Shown one piece after another: positions 1 to 8,515 of a DNA stretch of 64,000 nucleotides (the first letter of the stretch is position 1; every line of letters begins with the position of its first letter). The position numbers and the translations under genes are program-made. Below the pieces are notes generated by a model. That model was not told the DNA's origin and did not search any database. It worked only from the letters and a program-made list of their open reading frames with translations. The DNA comes from GCA-002726655 sp046582185. Its GTDB lineage: Bacteria > Pseudomonadota > Gammaproteobacteria > Pseudomonadales > Azotimanducaceae. Location: the NCBI GenBank assembly GCA_046582185.1, contig JAYGEX010000040.1, forward strand, positions 124,001 to 188,000, in the 5' to 3' direction.

Positions 1-1
1 G

Positions 2-409
2 GGTTTGCTTGAAGTATCCGGCAAGGTGGATTTTTCACAGGGCGATGCGTGCAATCTAAAGGCCGGGTTTACTGCTTACGACCTCGTTCTTGCAGCCAAC
101 CTGATCGATCGACTTTACGATCCAATGCTGTTCCTGGCAACAATACACGAGCGCATAAATACTGGCGGCGTTCTACTCATCGCCTCTCCCTATACCTGGT
201 TGGAAGAACATACCAGAAAGGATGATTGGCTTGGCGGTTTCAAGAAGGACGGAGAAAACTTCACAACATTTGACGGGCTAAAAGCCGCCCTGTCGCCAAA
301 ATTTGATCTGCTTGAACAGCCACAACAAGTCCCATTTGTGATTCGTGAGACTTCCCGGAAATTTCAGCACTCTCTTTCTGATGTGACTCTATGGATAAAG
401 AAAGAGTAA
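2..409 (+). CDS. Putative 4-mercaptohistidine N1-methyltransferase (ovothiol pathway), C-terminal part
   Basis: The reading frame is open at the left edge of the window, so only the last roughly 135 residues are seen. They resemble the C-terminal half of the SAM-dependent methyltransferase that methylates 5(4)-mercaptohistidine, which occurs alone or fused to OvoA. Visible marks are the Rossmann-type stretch DLVLAANLIDRL, the segment IASPYTWLEEHT followed by WLGGF, and the end PFVIRETSRKFQHS. The family role in making the thiol antioxidant ovothiol is established knowledge; the assignment here rests on motif recall. Whether it is the tail of a full OvoA fusion cannot be judged. The neighbour downstream is convergent. 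Confidence 0.7.
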   Translation, partial: GLLEVSGKVDFSQGDACNLKAGFTAYDLVLAANLIDRLYDPMLFLATIHERINTGGVLLIASPYTWLEEHTRKDDWLGGFKKDGENFTTFDGLKAALSPKFDLLEQPQQVPFVIRETSRKFQHSLSDVTLWIKKE

Positions 410-436
410 TCAGACGTATACAACAGGGCGGACAAT

Positions 437-916
437 CTAAATGTCGAGAGACATAAAGACGCTGTTTGGATCACAAACATAATCTGCAAAGGGGCCGCAG
501 CACTCAAAGCCAAACTTCTGGTAAAGCCGACGCGCCGGTTCAAAGTAATCCATGGAGCCGGTTTCAAGGCTTACCAGGCGATAAGCTCTCTCACGTGAAA
601 TCTTTAACAAGTGAGTTAGCAGCATTGATGCGACGCCCTTACCACGAGCTGCTTCAGAGGTACGCATTGACTTGATCTCGGCATGTTGTTGATCCAATTC
701 CTTAAGCGCACCGCAGCCAAGCAGTGCATTGCCGTCCCAGACCGTCCAGAAAGTGACGTCCAGCTGCTTGAGTGCTTCCAGGTCCAGAGCATGCACACTC
801 TCGGGCGGGGATGTTGATTGCATATCATCCATGTGAGCCTGCAAGAAGTCAGACACTTCCTGACTTGTGAGGTCATCAACCCTAATTTCGATTGATCGCC
901 CTGCTACCTGAGTCAT
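437..916 (-). CDS. GNAT family N-acetyltransferase
   Basis: This 159-residue protein has the GNAT fold layout. The acetyl-CoA pyrophosphate loop reads ARGKGVASMLL (residues about 88-98), preceded by the strand AEIKSMRTS and followed by the late-domain strand VSLETGSM and the helix ARRLYQKFGFECCGPF. The ATG at 916 has a good ribosome site (GGTGAGG) just upstream. The substrate cannot be read from the sequence. The closest type is the YsnE-like acetyltransferase that acts on small amines or amino acids. It is convergent with the ovothiol-type methyltransferase, about 27 bp away. Confidence 0.85.
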   Translation of the reverse strand: MTQVAGRSIEIRVDDLTSQEVSDFLQAHMDDMQSTSPPESVHALDLEALKQLDVTFWTVWDGNALLGCGALKELDQQHAEIKSMRTSEAARGKGVASMLLTHLLKISRERAYRLVSLETGSMDYFEPARRLYQKFGFECCGPFADYVCDPNSVFMSLDI

Positions 917-1094
917 TGATCCTCACCTGCTGGGCTGAACACCGAATCCGGTCGCAGCATGGTATGTGATGGGTGAAAACAATCCAGCCAGGCTTCGAAA
1001 TCCAATCGTGAGAATGCTGCTCCTACTCTTTCTATTAATATTCTTACTTCACCTACTTTATTCATCTGCACTCATCAATACATGTTGTTTACTG

Positions 1095-1385
1095 TTAGCT
1101 GCCGTCAACAATCATTACCGTGGACTCGGCATTAGCATGGCGAATCTTTTTTATAGGTGCATATTCGTCGCTATCCACGAATGTCTGCGCTTCTTTTAGG
1201 TTTGGAAATTCAATAATGACAATTCTGCTTGGCGCCCATAAGTCGCTCTCACAAACATTGATCTCCCCGCCGCGCGCCAGGTAAACGCCGCCATACTTTT
1301 CCGCCAATGGCTTCGCCAGTTTCTTATATTCTTCATATGCATCTACATTATTAATCTTGGTATCAACTATTAGATAAGCACTCAT
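1095..1385 (-). CDS. DUF1330 family protein
   Basis: This is a 96-residue dimeric alpha-beta barrel type protein of the DUF1330 family. The N-terminus SAYLIVDTKINNVDAYEEYKK, the central YGGVYLARGGEI and the end RHANAESTVMIVDG match the family pattern. I chose the ATG at 1385 over a TTG one codon upstream. The family has no established biochemical role. It reads in the same direction as argC, which lies about 60 bp upstream in the direction of transcription, so the two may be cotranscribed. Confidence 0.8.
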   Translation of the reverse strand: MSAYLIVDTKINNVDAYEEYKKLAKPLAEKYGGVYLARGGEINVCESDLWAPSRIVIIEFPNLKEAQTFVDSDEYAPIKKIRHANAESTVMIVDGS

Positions 1386-1445
1386 CAATTTACTGCCGTT
1401 TGTTCAAGATAAAAAAGCTGTGCGTGAATTGCCTTAATGTTCATT

Positions 1446-2501
1446 TTACCCAGGATGCAAACCCTTTCGCCTCAAGCCCATTCCTCGATCCAGGCTAAAC
1501 ATCAGGTTCATATTTTCAATGCCGACCTGGGCGCCGCCTTTACCCACATTATCCAGCGCAGAAAAAACGACTAAGCGATTCCGCCTCTCATCATAGTCGA
1601 TGCCAATCATGCAGTAATTGGTACCATTGATTGCACTCACCCAGGGATAGGGCTTGTATTGCCAGCTCACGCCCTCTTCCCTTGCCTGGTCATAGACTTG
1701 AACGAACTCATCGTCGTGATAAAACTCTTTATACAGCGCCAGAATTTCGTCGCGAGATGTTTTTACATTTGGGAACGAATGACAAATATCGAGGATGCCG
1801 CGCGTTATCGGAATGTACACAGGTGAAAAATGGACTTGGATATCTCGCCCTGCCAACAATCCGAGCTCCTGCTCCATTTCGTATGTATGGCGATGATCCA
1901 CAACATTGTACGGAACGATATTGTTGCCAATTTCAGGATGGTGGGTCGGCTTGCCAAGCTCTGCCCCGGCACCTGTGGTACCCGACAGGGCATCGATCAA
2001 TATATGATCCAGATCGATGAGCCCATTTTTTATCAGTGGCGCAAGGCCAAGAATAGCCGCTGACGAGAAACATCCGGGATTAGCAACGATGCGTGCATCA
2101 GCCACTTCACTGCCGTGAAACTCAGTTATGCCGTATACCGCTTCTTCAACAAGATGCCAATGAGTATGTGACTGCCCGTAAACTCGCTCCCATACCGCCT
2201 GATCTTTCAAGCGGAAAGCAGATCCCAGATCAATGACCCTGGAACCTTGTTCAAGTAAATTATCTATGACCTCAAGCGTTGCAGATGTAGGCACGGTCAG
2301 GAACACAACATCACAAGCCGTAAGTTCCGAAGGATGAATAAGGGGGAGGTCCAGGCCAATGAAATTTGGATGGTAGTCTGCCACCTGGCCACCGGAGCGA
2401 CCAGTGAGCCATGCGATTTCAACTTCCGGATGATCCAGCAATACACGTAGCGCCTCACCGCCCATATATCCTGTGGCGCTTAATATACCGACGCTAATCA
2501 T
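1446..2501 (-). CDS. argC: N-acetyl-gamma-glutamyl-phosphate reductase
   Basis: ArgC reduces N-acetylglutamyl 5-phosphate to the semialdehyde with NADPH in arginine biosynthesis, in the cytoplasm. The 351 residues match the usual length. The N-terminal nucleotide-binding turn reads GILSATGYMGGEALR, the catalytic cysteine lies in ANPGCFSSAAILGLAPL (about residue 140), and the later GTTGAGAELGKPTHH and VVDHRHTYEMEQEL segments carry the family's conserved glycines and histidine. It follows a 129-residue hypothetical gene by 14 bp, so the two probably share a transcript. No other arg gene is in the window. Confidence 0.9.
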   Translation of the reverse strand: MISVGILSATGYMGGEALRVLLDHPEVEIAWLTGRSGGQVADYHPNFIGLDLPLIHPSELTACDVVFLTVPTSATLEVIDNLLEQGSRVIDLGSAFRLKDQAVWERVYGQSHTHWHLVEEAVYGITEFHGSEVADARIVANPGCFSSAAILGLAPLIKNGLIDLDHILIDALSGTTGAGAELGKPTHHPEIGNNIVPYNVVDHRHTYEMEQELGLLAGRDIQVHFSPVYIPITRGILDICHSFPNVKTSRDEILALYKEFYHDDEFVQVYDQAREEGVSWQYKPYPWVSAINGTNYCMIGIDYDERRNRLVVFSALDNVGKGGAQVGIENMNLMFSLDRGMGLRRKGLHPG

Positions 2502-2515
2502 TCCTGGAATCGCTC

Positions 2516-2905
2516 CTATGGTGCTGAACCTTCATTGGCATCCTGTTGCTCCGCGAATACGTAATTGTAAGTATACGCCTCATCATGGGGAGGGACGCCC
2601 ACTGCATCATACCTGGTAAAGTTTGCCCCAACTTCCACCATCACACGAAATTCTATTGCTAAGGGCGTAGCAAGCCGGACGCCATTCTTTGCCGCATCAG
2701 ACCTGAATTCCGCCCACTGGGGATTGAAGTGGCAAGTCAATTCACTGCAGCAATAGGTCTCATCTTTCAGGAATCTAAGCCCCACACGGACCACGGTACC
2801 ATCGCTCGTCCGGGAGCAGAGTTTTACATTAAACCTACCTTGCTGCTTACCGTTGAAGAGATTAGCTCGCAGCAATCTCTCAACGACTATGTCTTCATCA
2901 ATCAT
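2516..2905 (-). CDS. Hypothetical protein upstream of argC
   Basis: This is a 129-residue soluble protein that I do not recognise. There is no signal peptide or membrane segment. It has four cysteines (one in KLCSRTS, a CC pair in YCCSELTCHF and a fourth there). The layout looks like a small beta-rich domain, with alternating strands such as TVVRVGLRFLKDETY and AIEFRVMVEVGANF. The position 14 bp before argC in the same direction suggests cotranscription. I see nothing that gives a function. Confidence 0.6.
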   Translation of the reverse strand: MIDEDIVVERLLRANLFNGKQQGRFNVKLCSRTSDGTVVRVGLRFLKDETYCCSELTCHFNPQWAEFRSDAAKNGVRLATPLAIEFRVMVEVGANFTRYDAVGVPPHDEAYTYNYVFAEQQDANEGSAP

Positions 2906-3020
2906 GTTTCAGCTCATCATACGAAATCAAGCAAACCAGGAAGAAACTTTTCCTTTTGACAATCTTATCATTATCTAAAGGCAAGGCAGAGTGCAGACAT
3001 TATGATTTGCATCTAGCTGT

Positions 3021-3049
3021 TTGATATCTATTTGGTGAACTATTAAATA
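3021..3049 (+). promoter_or_regulatory. Candidate sigma70 promoter for the M19 dipeptidase gene
   Basis: TTGATA at 3021-3026 and TAAATA at 3044-3049 are 17 bp apart in the A+T-rich gap upstream of the dipeptidase gene. The leader would be about 60 nt and contains GGAGA close to the GTG start. This is a pattern match only. Confidence 0.3.
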
Positions 3050-3114
3050 GCCGTGTACTCTGGCACTCTAGTGCGACCCTGGGATAAATTTTCTTAATTT
3101 GGAGAAACCATTTA

Positions 3115-4398
3115 GTGAAAACTGCTTACAAATTACTGTGTCTGGTAGCCCTGACTTACCTGCTAAGCGCATGTTCGCAACCAACCAATGATTCATCTGC
3201 TACAGGACCAATGAGTGAGGGTTCAAAGGCGGCGGTAAGCGCGGAAGAAATCCATAAAAATGCCCTGGTGCTGGACGCACATGCCGACATCGAAATTCCG
3301 GGCAAGGAGTCCCGATATGCTGGCGCTGACGGATTGTCTAAAGTATCGCCAGAGAAGATGCGTGCAGGAGGCGTGGATGTGGTTGTGATGTCTATCGCTG
3401 TTGGACCAGGCCCAAGGAACGCAGAAGGTTATTCACAGGCTCGCGCAAAAGCAGACGAAGAATTGGCAGCGATACTTACGCTAACTTCAGATCCAACAAA
3501 TAACACTGTCCTAGCCCGTTCGGCAGATGAGCTCGAAAAAGCCCATGCGGATGGAAAGAGTGCACTTATCCTTGGGTTTCAAAACGCGAGGATCCTGGGT
3601 ACAAAGGTATCGGGAATTGATGAATTTTATGCGTCTGGCGTTAGAGTATTTGCCTTAACTCATATGGGTCACAACGACTTTGCTGATTCTTCCAGGCCCA
3701 TATACAACGGCGAACTTGGCAAGCATGAGGCTGTTGAAGAACATGGCGGGCTGTCCAGGCTCGGCGAGGCCGCGATCAAGCGAATAAATGAACTTGGCGC
3801 GATAGTAGATATATCACAGCTCTCCAAAGCCGCAGCGCTCCAGGTTTTAGCCTTATCAACAGCACCGGTTATCGCCAGCCATTCAAATGTAAGGCAGCTC
3901 TCCAATGTGAGCCGTAATCTCACAGATGAAGAGATCGACAAAATAGGTGAAGTTGGCGGCGTCATACATGTTGCGCCGTTTAGAGGGTATCTATTCGATT
4001 CATCAAACAAACAATTAGACGTACAGATTCGAATCGCACGGAACGCCGCCGGCATAGAAGAAGATTATTACTATCCATTCGAACTGTATTGGGAGATCGA
4101 CGACGCGGAAATTCAGAGCACCTTTCTGAACGCCGTTAGCGATTTACTTGGCCCCGGAAGCCTCGACGATCTGCTCGATCACATCGACTATATTGTGAAT
4201 CGCATTGGCATTGATCACGTGGGTATCGGAACAGACTTTAATCACGGCAGTGGAATCGTTGGCTTTGACGATGCCAGCGAGGCGCTAAATGTCACTATTG
4301 CCTTGTTGGACCGCGGTTATACACAGCAAGACATCGAAAATATTTGGGGTGGCAATTTTCTTCGCGTATTCCGCGAGGCAGAGCTAGGTGCGAAGTAA
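3115..4398 (+). CDS. Membrane dipeptidase family (peptidase M19) lipoprotein
   Basis: This is a 427-residue zinc-dependent dipeptidase of the M19 amidohydrolase superfamily. The N-terminus is a lipoprotein signal (hydrophobic LLCLVALTYLLSAC, lipobox LSAC, acylated Cys about residue 20), so the enzyme should sit on a periplasmic membrane face. Metal and active-site marks are LDAHADIEI near residue 53 (HxD), LTHMGHND, the late ASHSNVRQLSNVSRNL and IGIGTDFNHGSGI. The GTG start is supported by GGAGAAACC upstream and by the intact signal peptide. The substrate is probably small peptides, though some family members cleave other amides. It is convergent with the Baeyer-Villiger monooxygenase gene. 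Confidence 0.88.
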   Translation: MKTAYKLLCLVALTYLLSACSQPTNDSSATGPMSEGSKAAVSAEEIHKNALVLDAHADIEIPGKESRYAGADGLSKVSPEKMRAGGVDVVVMSIAVGPGPRNAEGYSQARAKADEELAAILTLTSDPTNNTVLARSADELEKAHADGKSALILGFQNARILGTKVSGIDEFYASGVRVFALTHMGHNDFADSSRPIYNGELGKHEAVEEHGGLSRLGEAAIKRINELGAIVDISQLSKAAALQVLALSTAPVIASHSNVRQLSNVSRNLTDEEIDKIGEVGGVIHVAPFRGYLFDSSNKQLDVQIRIARNAAGIEEDYYYPFELYWEIDDAEIQSTFLNAVSDLLGPGSLDDLLDHIDYIVNRIGIDHVGIGTDFNHGSGIVGFDDASEALNVTIALLDRGYTQQDIENIWGGNFLRVFREAELGAK

Positions 4399-4495
4399 GC
4401 TGCCACGGCTTCTATATTCAGGAGCGACTCATGCCTATGGAAATTGGCAGAAACCAATAGCTGCTGCGAGACAGCTACGCAGTCACATACGGTCT

Positions 4496-6292
4496 TTAAC
4501 GAAACTCAATACCCTCAAAATCACCGGTATTGCGCCACTCATTAATATACTCGAAGTAGGCCGTCGCACCCTTCGGATAACCAAGATTGTATCTGCTTGA
4601 AGGTGAAGGCGGCTGCCCTTCATTATTGTAGTAGCCAGGGGTACAGTCAGGCGAGCCAATCATCATGCCGCCACTTGTGGCAAGCAAATCAACCCAGGAA
4701 TCTTCTGCCTCTTTACTGACTTCAATGGTCGATGCGCCTGAATCAATAGCATGTTTGATCATCATGGCAATTGTTTGTCCGGATTCGACAATATTGTGAG
4801 GGATATTGGATATCAGATTTGCGCCCTGCGTTGGCTGAACGAAAAATGCGTTGGGAAAGTTATGAGCATTAATACCATGTTTTGTACGCATACCCTCGGA
4901 CCAATAGTCACTGAGGGTTAGTCCGTCACGGCCAACCATTTCAAAGCCGGTTCTACGAACTAATGAAGTACCGACCTCAAACCCAGAGGCATAGATAATG
5001 CAATCCACTTCATAGAGTTTACCGGAAACGATAACGCCGGTTTCAGTGATGCGCTCTACCCCTTTGCCATCTGTATCAACCAACTGAGTCGCGGGTTCGT
5101 TGAATGCCTGGAGGTATTCATCATGGAAGCATGGTCGCTTGCACAACTGGCGATACCACGCTTTAAGATCCTGGGCTGTTTGTTCATCTTCAACGACGGA
5201 ATCAATACGACCGCGAATCTCTTCCATCTTCTCGAAATCAGAATCCTCATAAGCGGCGAGCATCTTCATTGGGTTCTTACGATCCTCATCCGGGAGCTCT
5301 GCTATTTTCGCGCGAATGCGGCGTGATAAATCTGTCCAGCCATCCTGCACGAGATCAACATCGGTATGGCCACCTGTCTGGTTCAAGGTGAAATTTTCCA
5401 TCCATCGTTGCTGCCAGCCGGGCGTCGCCATTTCTTTAAACCAGTCAGGATCAGTCTTCCTGTTATCGCGAACATCAACTGACGACGGCGTACGTTGGCA
5501 CACATATAAGGTCTTACAGGCGCTTGCCAGTGCAGGTATACATTGCACGGAAGTCGCACCTGTACCGATGATGGCAACGCGCTTGTCTTTTAGTTTTTCC
5601 AGTAGTGCGCCTTCCGGGTCGCCACCGGTATAATCGTAATCCCAACGACTGGTATGAAATGAATGACCCTTGAAGTCTTCAATGCCTTGAACGCCTGGCA
5701 ATTTTGGAATGTGTAATGGTCCGGTACCCATGGCAACATACTTGGCAGTAAAATCATCGCCGCGATTAGTCTTGATGGACCATCTTTTATTGTCTTCTTG
5801 CCATTCAAGGTGCGTGACCTGTGTGTGGAACAGAGCATTCTCGTAAAGCTTGTACTGGTTTCCGATGCGCTGACAATGCTCCAGAATCTCCGGCGCATGT
5901 GTATACTTTTCGCTGGGCATATGGCCTGTTTCTTCAAGCAGGGGCATATAGATAAACGATGCTGTATCACACATCGCACCAGGGTAGCGATTCCAATACC
6001 AGGTGCCACCAAAGTCGCCGCCTTTGTCCATAATACGAACATCAGTGATGCCCTGCTCAACCAGGCGCGCACCTGTGACGAGCCCCGCGTATCCGCCACC
6101 AATAAAGGCAACCGTGACATGATCCTTCTTCGGTTCACGTTCCTTTACTTCCACGTATGGGTCGTCAAGATAATGTGAGAGTTGACCCTTCAGCTCCAGG
6201 TATTGTGCGGTCCCGTCCGGCCGCAAGCGCTTGCTGCGCTCAAGCTTGTATCTTTCTTTCAACTCATCTTTCTTCGCAGTACTTATTGTCAT
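4496..6292 (-). CDS. Flavin-containing Baeyer-Villiger-type monooxygenase
   Basis: This is a 598-residue NADPH- and FAD-dependent monooxygenase. The Baeyer-Villiger fingerprint FxGxxxHTxxW[P/D] is present as FKGHSFHTSRWD. The FAD-binding turn is IGGGYAGLVTGARL, and a second Rossmann turn, IIGTGATSVQCIPALA, binds NADPH. Such enzymes turn ketones into esters or lactones; cyclohexanone, phenylacetone and steroid ketones are known substrates in the family. I placed the start at the ATG of TMTISTAKKDE. A longer frame reaches 6496, but its 68 extra residues look like untranslated leader. A crotonase and a CYP153 P450 lie nearby. The substrate is unknown. Confidence 0.88.
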   Translation of the reverse strand: MTISTAKKDELKERYKLERSKRLRPDGTAQYLELKGQLSHYLDDPYVEVKEREPKKDHVTVAFIGGGYAGLVTGARLVEQGITDVRIMDKGGDFGGTWYWNRYPGAMCDTASFIYMPLLEETGHMPSEKYTHAPEILEHCQRIGNQYKLYENALFHTQVTHLEWQEDNKRWSIKTNRGDDFTAKYVAMGTGPLHIPKLPGVQGIEDFKGHSFHTSRWDYDYTGGDPEGALLEKLKDKRVAIIGTGATSVQCIPALASACKTLYVCQRTPSSVDVRDNRKTDPDWFKEMATPGWQQRWMENFTLNQTGGHTDVDLVQDGWTDLSRRIRAKIAELPDEDRKNPMKMLAAYEDSDFEKMEEIRGRIDSVVEDEQTAQDLKAWYRQLCKRPCFHDEYLQAFNEPATQLVDTDGKGVERITETGVIVSGKLYEVDCIIYASGFEVGTSLVRRTGFEMVGRDGLTLSDYWSEGMRTKHGINAHNFPNAFFVQPTQGANLISNIPHNIVESGQTIAMMIKHAIDSGASTIEVSKEAEDSWVDLLATSGGMMIGSPDCTPGYYNNEGQPPSPSSRYNLGYPKGATAYFEYINEWRNTGDFEGIEFR

Positions 6293-6492
6293 CGTGTTCC
6301 AGCGTCTGTCGGTTAATTCAATCCGCAAATACTTGCATTGGATTCTGAGGGAGTCAATCGACCAAAATGGTATGAATGATGATTGTGTGGCTAGAGCAAT
6401 GTTCGTCGTCTGCTGAACGAACACACCTGCTAGGCGCTGACGCCAAGGCTGATACCATATAAGGCGAATCAAACCGGGCAGGATTGTCCCTC

Positions 6493-6900
6493 TCAAACAG
6501 CTACAGGCACCACTTCAATCATAAATGAGCGGGAGGTATCGAATATCATTGATATCCACCAATCGCGCCAGCCATATTTTTCTTCCATAAGCCGGCGAAT
6601 ATTTTCATGGCTAGCTGGACTGTGCAGCTTAAATCGGTACATGCCATCCAGACCCTCTCCCTTTAGCATCAGAGCCTGCTGAATTGCCAAATCCAGCACC
6701 CGGGGATTTTCCGGTGTCCCTGCCTCAAGTAGAAGCCTGCCCTCTGACTGTACTAACCAGATGTGGGTTTCACGCTTCTCCTGTCCAGAACCAGTCTTTG
6801 TTTCAACCACCAGTACCTGACCTGATTCTAGAACGATAATGGTGATCGCCGCCAAGCCAATAAGGATGAACACTATGGTAAGGAATATTCGTTTAAACAT
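6493..6900 (-). CDS. Small membrane-anchored hypothetical protein
   Basis: This protein is about 135 residues from the ATG of MFKRIFLT (a TTG seven codons earlier is possible). One N-terminal transmembrane segment, FLTIVFILIGLAAITIIVL, is followed by a globular domain. The domain has the shape IWLVQSEGRLLLEAGTPENP and ends WRDWWISMIFDTSRSFMIEV. This loosely recalls the split-barrel deazaflavin/nitroreductase-type proteins that act on small molecules, but I cannot assign it firmly. It lies directly upstream of the Baeyer-Villiger monooxygenase in the same direction and may share its transcript. Confidence 0.6.
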   Translation of the reverse strand: MFKRIFLTIVFILIGLAAITIIVLESGQVLVVETKTGSGQEKRETHIWLVQSEGRLLLEAGTPENPRVLDLAIQQALMLKGEGLDGMYRFKLHSPASHENIRRLMEEKYGWRDWWISMIFDTSRSFMIEVVPVAV

Positions 6901-6958
6901 ATAGGCGGCAGTCTGATTCAATTGTTAGCTGAATATAGCAAGTTCTTGTCCGTAAATG

Positions 6959-6996
6959 AAAACCGCCGGTGTTAGTTCTTTCGTAAGTGATTGTTT
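6959..6996 (+). repeat. Half copy (left end) of the dispersed MITE-like repeat
   Basis: The sequence accgccggtgttagttc followed by tttcgtaagtgattg matches the left 38 bp of the repeat found complete at 21319, 25265 and 53892. No matching right end is seen, so this is a decayed or truncated copy. It lies between two divergent genes. Confidence 0.6.
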
Positions 6997-7165
6997 CGTT
7001 GCCAACAGTTTTGTTGGTCTCTTATTTTATAGTTGCATCATCAGTTAGGCAGCTTGTACCGCATCTTATTATAGCGGACTAAGCGGAGCCAACAATTCTC
7101 AGCAGTCAAGAATGCATACCCGTCATCTAGGGTATACTTATTTCAATTAAAACAGCGAGACTACG

Positions 7166-7975
7166 ATGTCCTATACAACCATTACTTACGATTTGGACAA
7201 GACAACGGCAGTAATAACTTTTGATCGGCCAGAGAAAATGAACACATGGAACGCGACTGTCGCTACCGAACTAAGTCAGGCATTACGTCAGGCGAACGAT
7301 GACGATGCGGTGCGTGCGGTTGTCATCACTGGTGCCGGTAGAGCATTTTGTGCTGGAGCTGACCTCGACGGCGGAGAAGATACATTTGCAGGTAGGGAGC
7401 AGGCTACATCAGAGGATCAAGATGGAGTTGGTACTTTGCACCCATATGAAATCAACAAACCTGTGATAGCAGCGATCAATGGCGCCGCTGTTGGCGTTGG
7501 CATGACATACCCAATGTTATGCGATATACGATATGCCGCAGCCGACGCAAAAATGGGCTTCGTATTCACGCGGCGCGGCATGATGCCCGAGCTTGCTGCT
7601 CATTTATTGGTTCAGCGTGCTGCAGGTTTCTCTAATGCCGCTGATGTTCTACTGTCCGGACGCATCTTTCTTGGCAAAGAGGCGGCGCAGATGGGTATTG
7701 TTAGCGAGGCCCTACCTGCTGACAAGGTACTGGATCGAGCGTTGCAACATGCCGCCGAATACCGCTATACAGCGCCTGTCTCAGTTGCCATCACCAAAAA
7801 GCTTCTATGGCAGGGATTACATTCCTCTATGTCAGAAATGCTCGCCCTGGAAGGCCCACTATTCAACTGGGTGGGCAACCAGATAGACGCGAAGGAAGGA
7901 ATCATGTCGTTCGTTGAGAAGCGCGACCCGGAATGGACACTATCAGCCTCTAAAGATCTACCAACATTATTATAA
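7166..7975 (+). CDS. Enoyl-CoA hydratase/isomerase (crotonase) family protein
   Basis: This is a 269-residue crotonase-fold enzyme. The oxyanion-hole segments are GAGRAFCAGADLDGG (about residues 54-68) and AAINGAAVGVGMTYP. The second-shell region RRGMMPELAAHLL carries a glutamate at the usual acidic position. The family hydrates or isomerises acyl-CoA esters in beta-oxidation-like routes. A TATACT box precedes the gene but no clear -35 was found. The next gene downstream, a small lipoprotein, is 44 bp away. The exact acyl-CoA substrate is not visible. Confidence 0.87.
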   Translation: MSYTTITYDLDKTTAVITFDRPEKMNTWNATVATELSQALRQANDDDAVRAVVITGAGRAFCAGADLDGGEDTFAGREQATSEDQDGVGTLHPYEINKPVIAAINGAAVGVGMTYPMLCDIRYAAADAKMGFVFTRRGMMPELAAHLLVQRAAGFSNAADVLLSGRIFLGKEAAQMGIVSEALPADKVLDRALQHAAEYRYTAPVSVAITKKLLWQGLHSSMSEMLALEGPLFNWVGNQIDAKEGIMSFVEKRDPEWTLSASKDLPTLL

Positions 7976-8019
7976 AGCTGTACTGGCGAGTAAATTGCAT
8001 AGCAACTCATGGAGATAAG

Positions 8020-8475
8020 ATGAAAGTACTAGTCCTGTTAACTGCTCTTTTAGTAACTGGATGTGGCCCGATTCCCGGCGGTAGTTTAAGTGGCACCATG
8101 ACAGATGTGCCGGACTCCTGGCAGGAAATATTATCGGATAATCAGATATGTGAAATTGAATCACGGCTGGAAGATCCGCATTCTATTCAAGTCGAGTGCT
8201 TTCTTTACGAAGATGACGTTTACGTGCAATCACACAGGTATGTTGATGCTAGCTGGTGGCCCACTGAAAGCTGGGCATTGATCTGGCAACAGCACCCGGG
8301 TATAACCGTTAGATTTGAAGAGTCTTTGTTTCTAATGGACGCAGTAAGGATCACTGATCTTGAGTTAAGAGAAACAGTCCTAAAGCTACGAGGTTATGAC
8401 CCAGTGCCGGACGGAATCGTACTCTTCAGATTCGACAAAGCGAAGAACCCTGAATCAAGAGCAAACAGATCCTAG
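8020..8475 (+). CDS. Small hypothetical lipoprotein
   Basis: This is a 151-residue protein with a short signal and the lipobox LVTGC (acylated Cys about residue 15). The mature part is acidic and rich in tryptophan, and includes YVDASWWPTESWALIWQQH and an end that reads DGIVLFRFDKAKNPE. I know no family for it. A ribosome site (GGAGATAAG) sits before the ATG. It follows the crotonase gene and is convergent with the P450 gene. Confidence 0.65.
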   Translation: MKVLVLLTALLVTGCGPIPGGSLSGTMTDVPDSWQEILSDNQICEIESRLEDPHSIQVECFLYEDDVYVQSHRYVDASWWPTESWALIWQQHPGITVRFEESLFLMDAVRITDLELRETVLKLRGYDPVPDGIVLFRFDKAKNPESRANRS

Positions 8476-8515
8476 GGCAGGTATCCTGCACTAAACTAAA
8501 TCTGTCTTTTTCAGC

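Noticed and set aside
966..1199. 77-residue hydrophobic plus-strand frame
   Set aside because: It overlaps the DUF1330 gene on the other strand, has no ribosome site and looks like an antisense and A+T-rich spacer artefact.
6293..6496. 68-residue N-terminal extension of the Baeyer-Villiger monooxygenase
   Set aside because: No family similarity, no signal pattern, and the ATG at 6292 matches the usual N-terminus; the region reads as leader.
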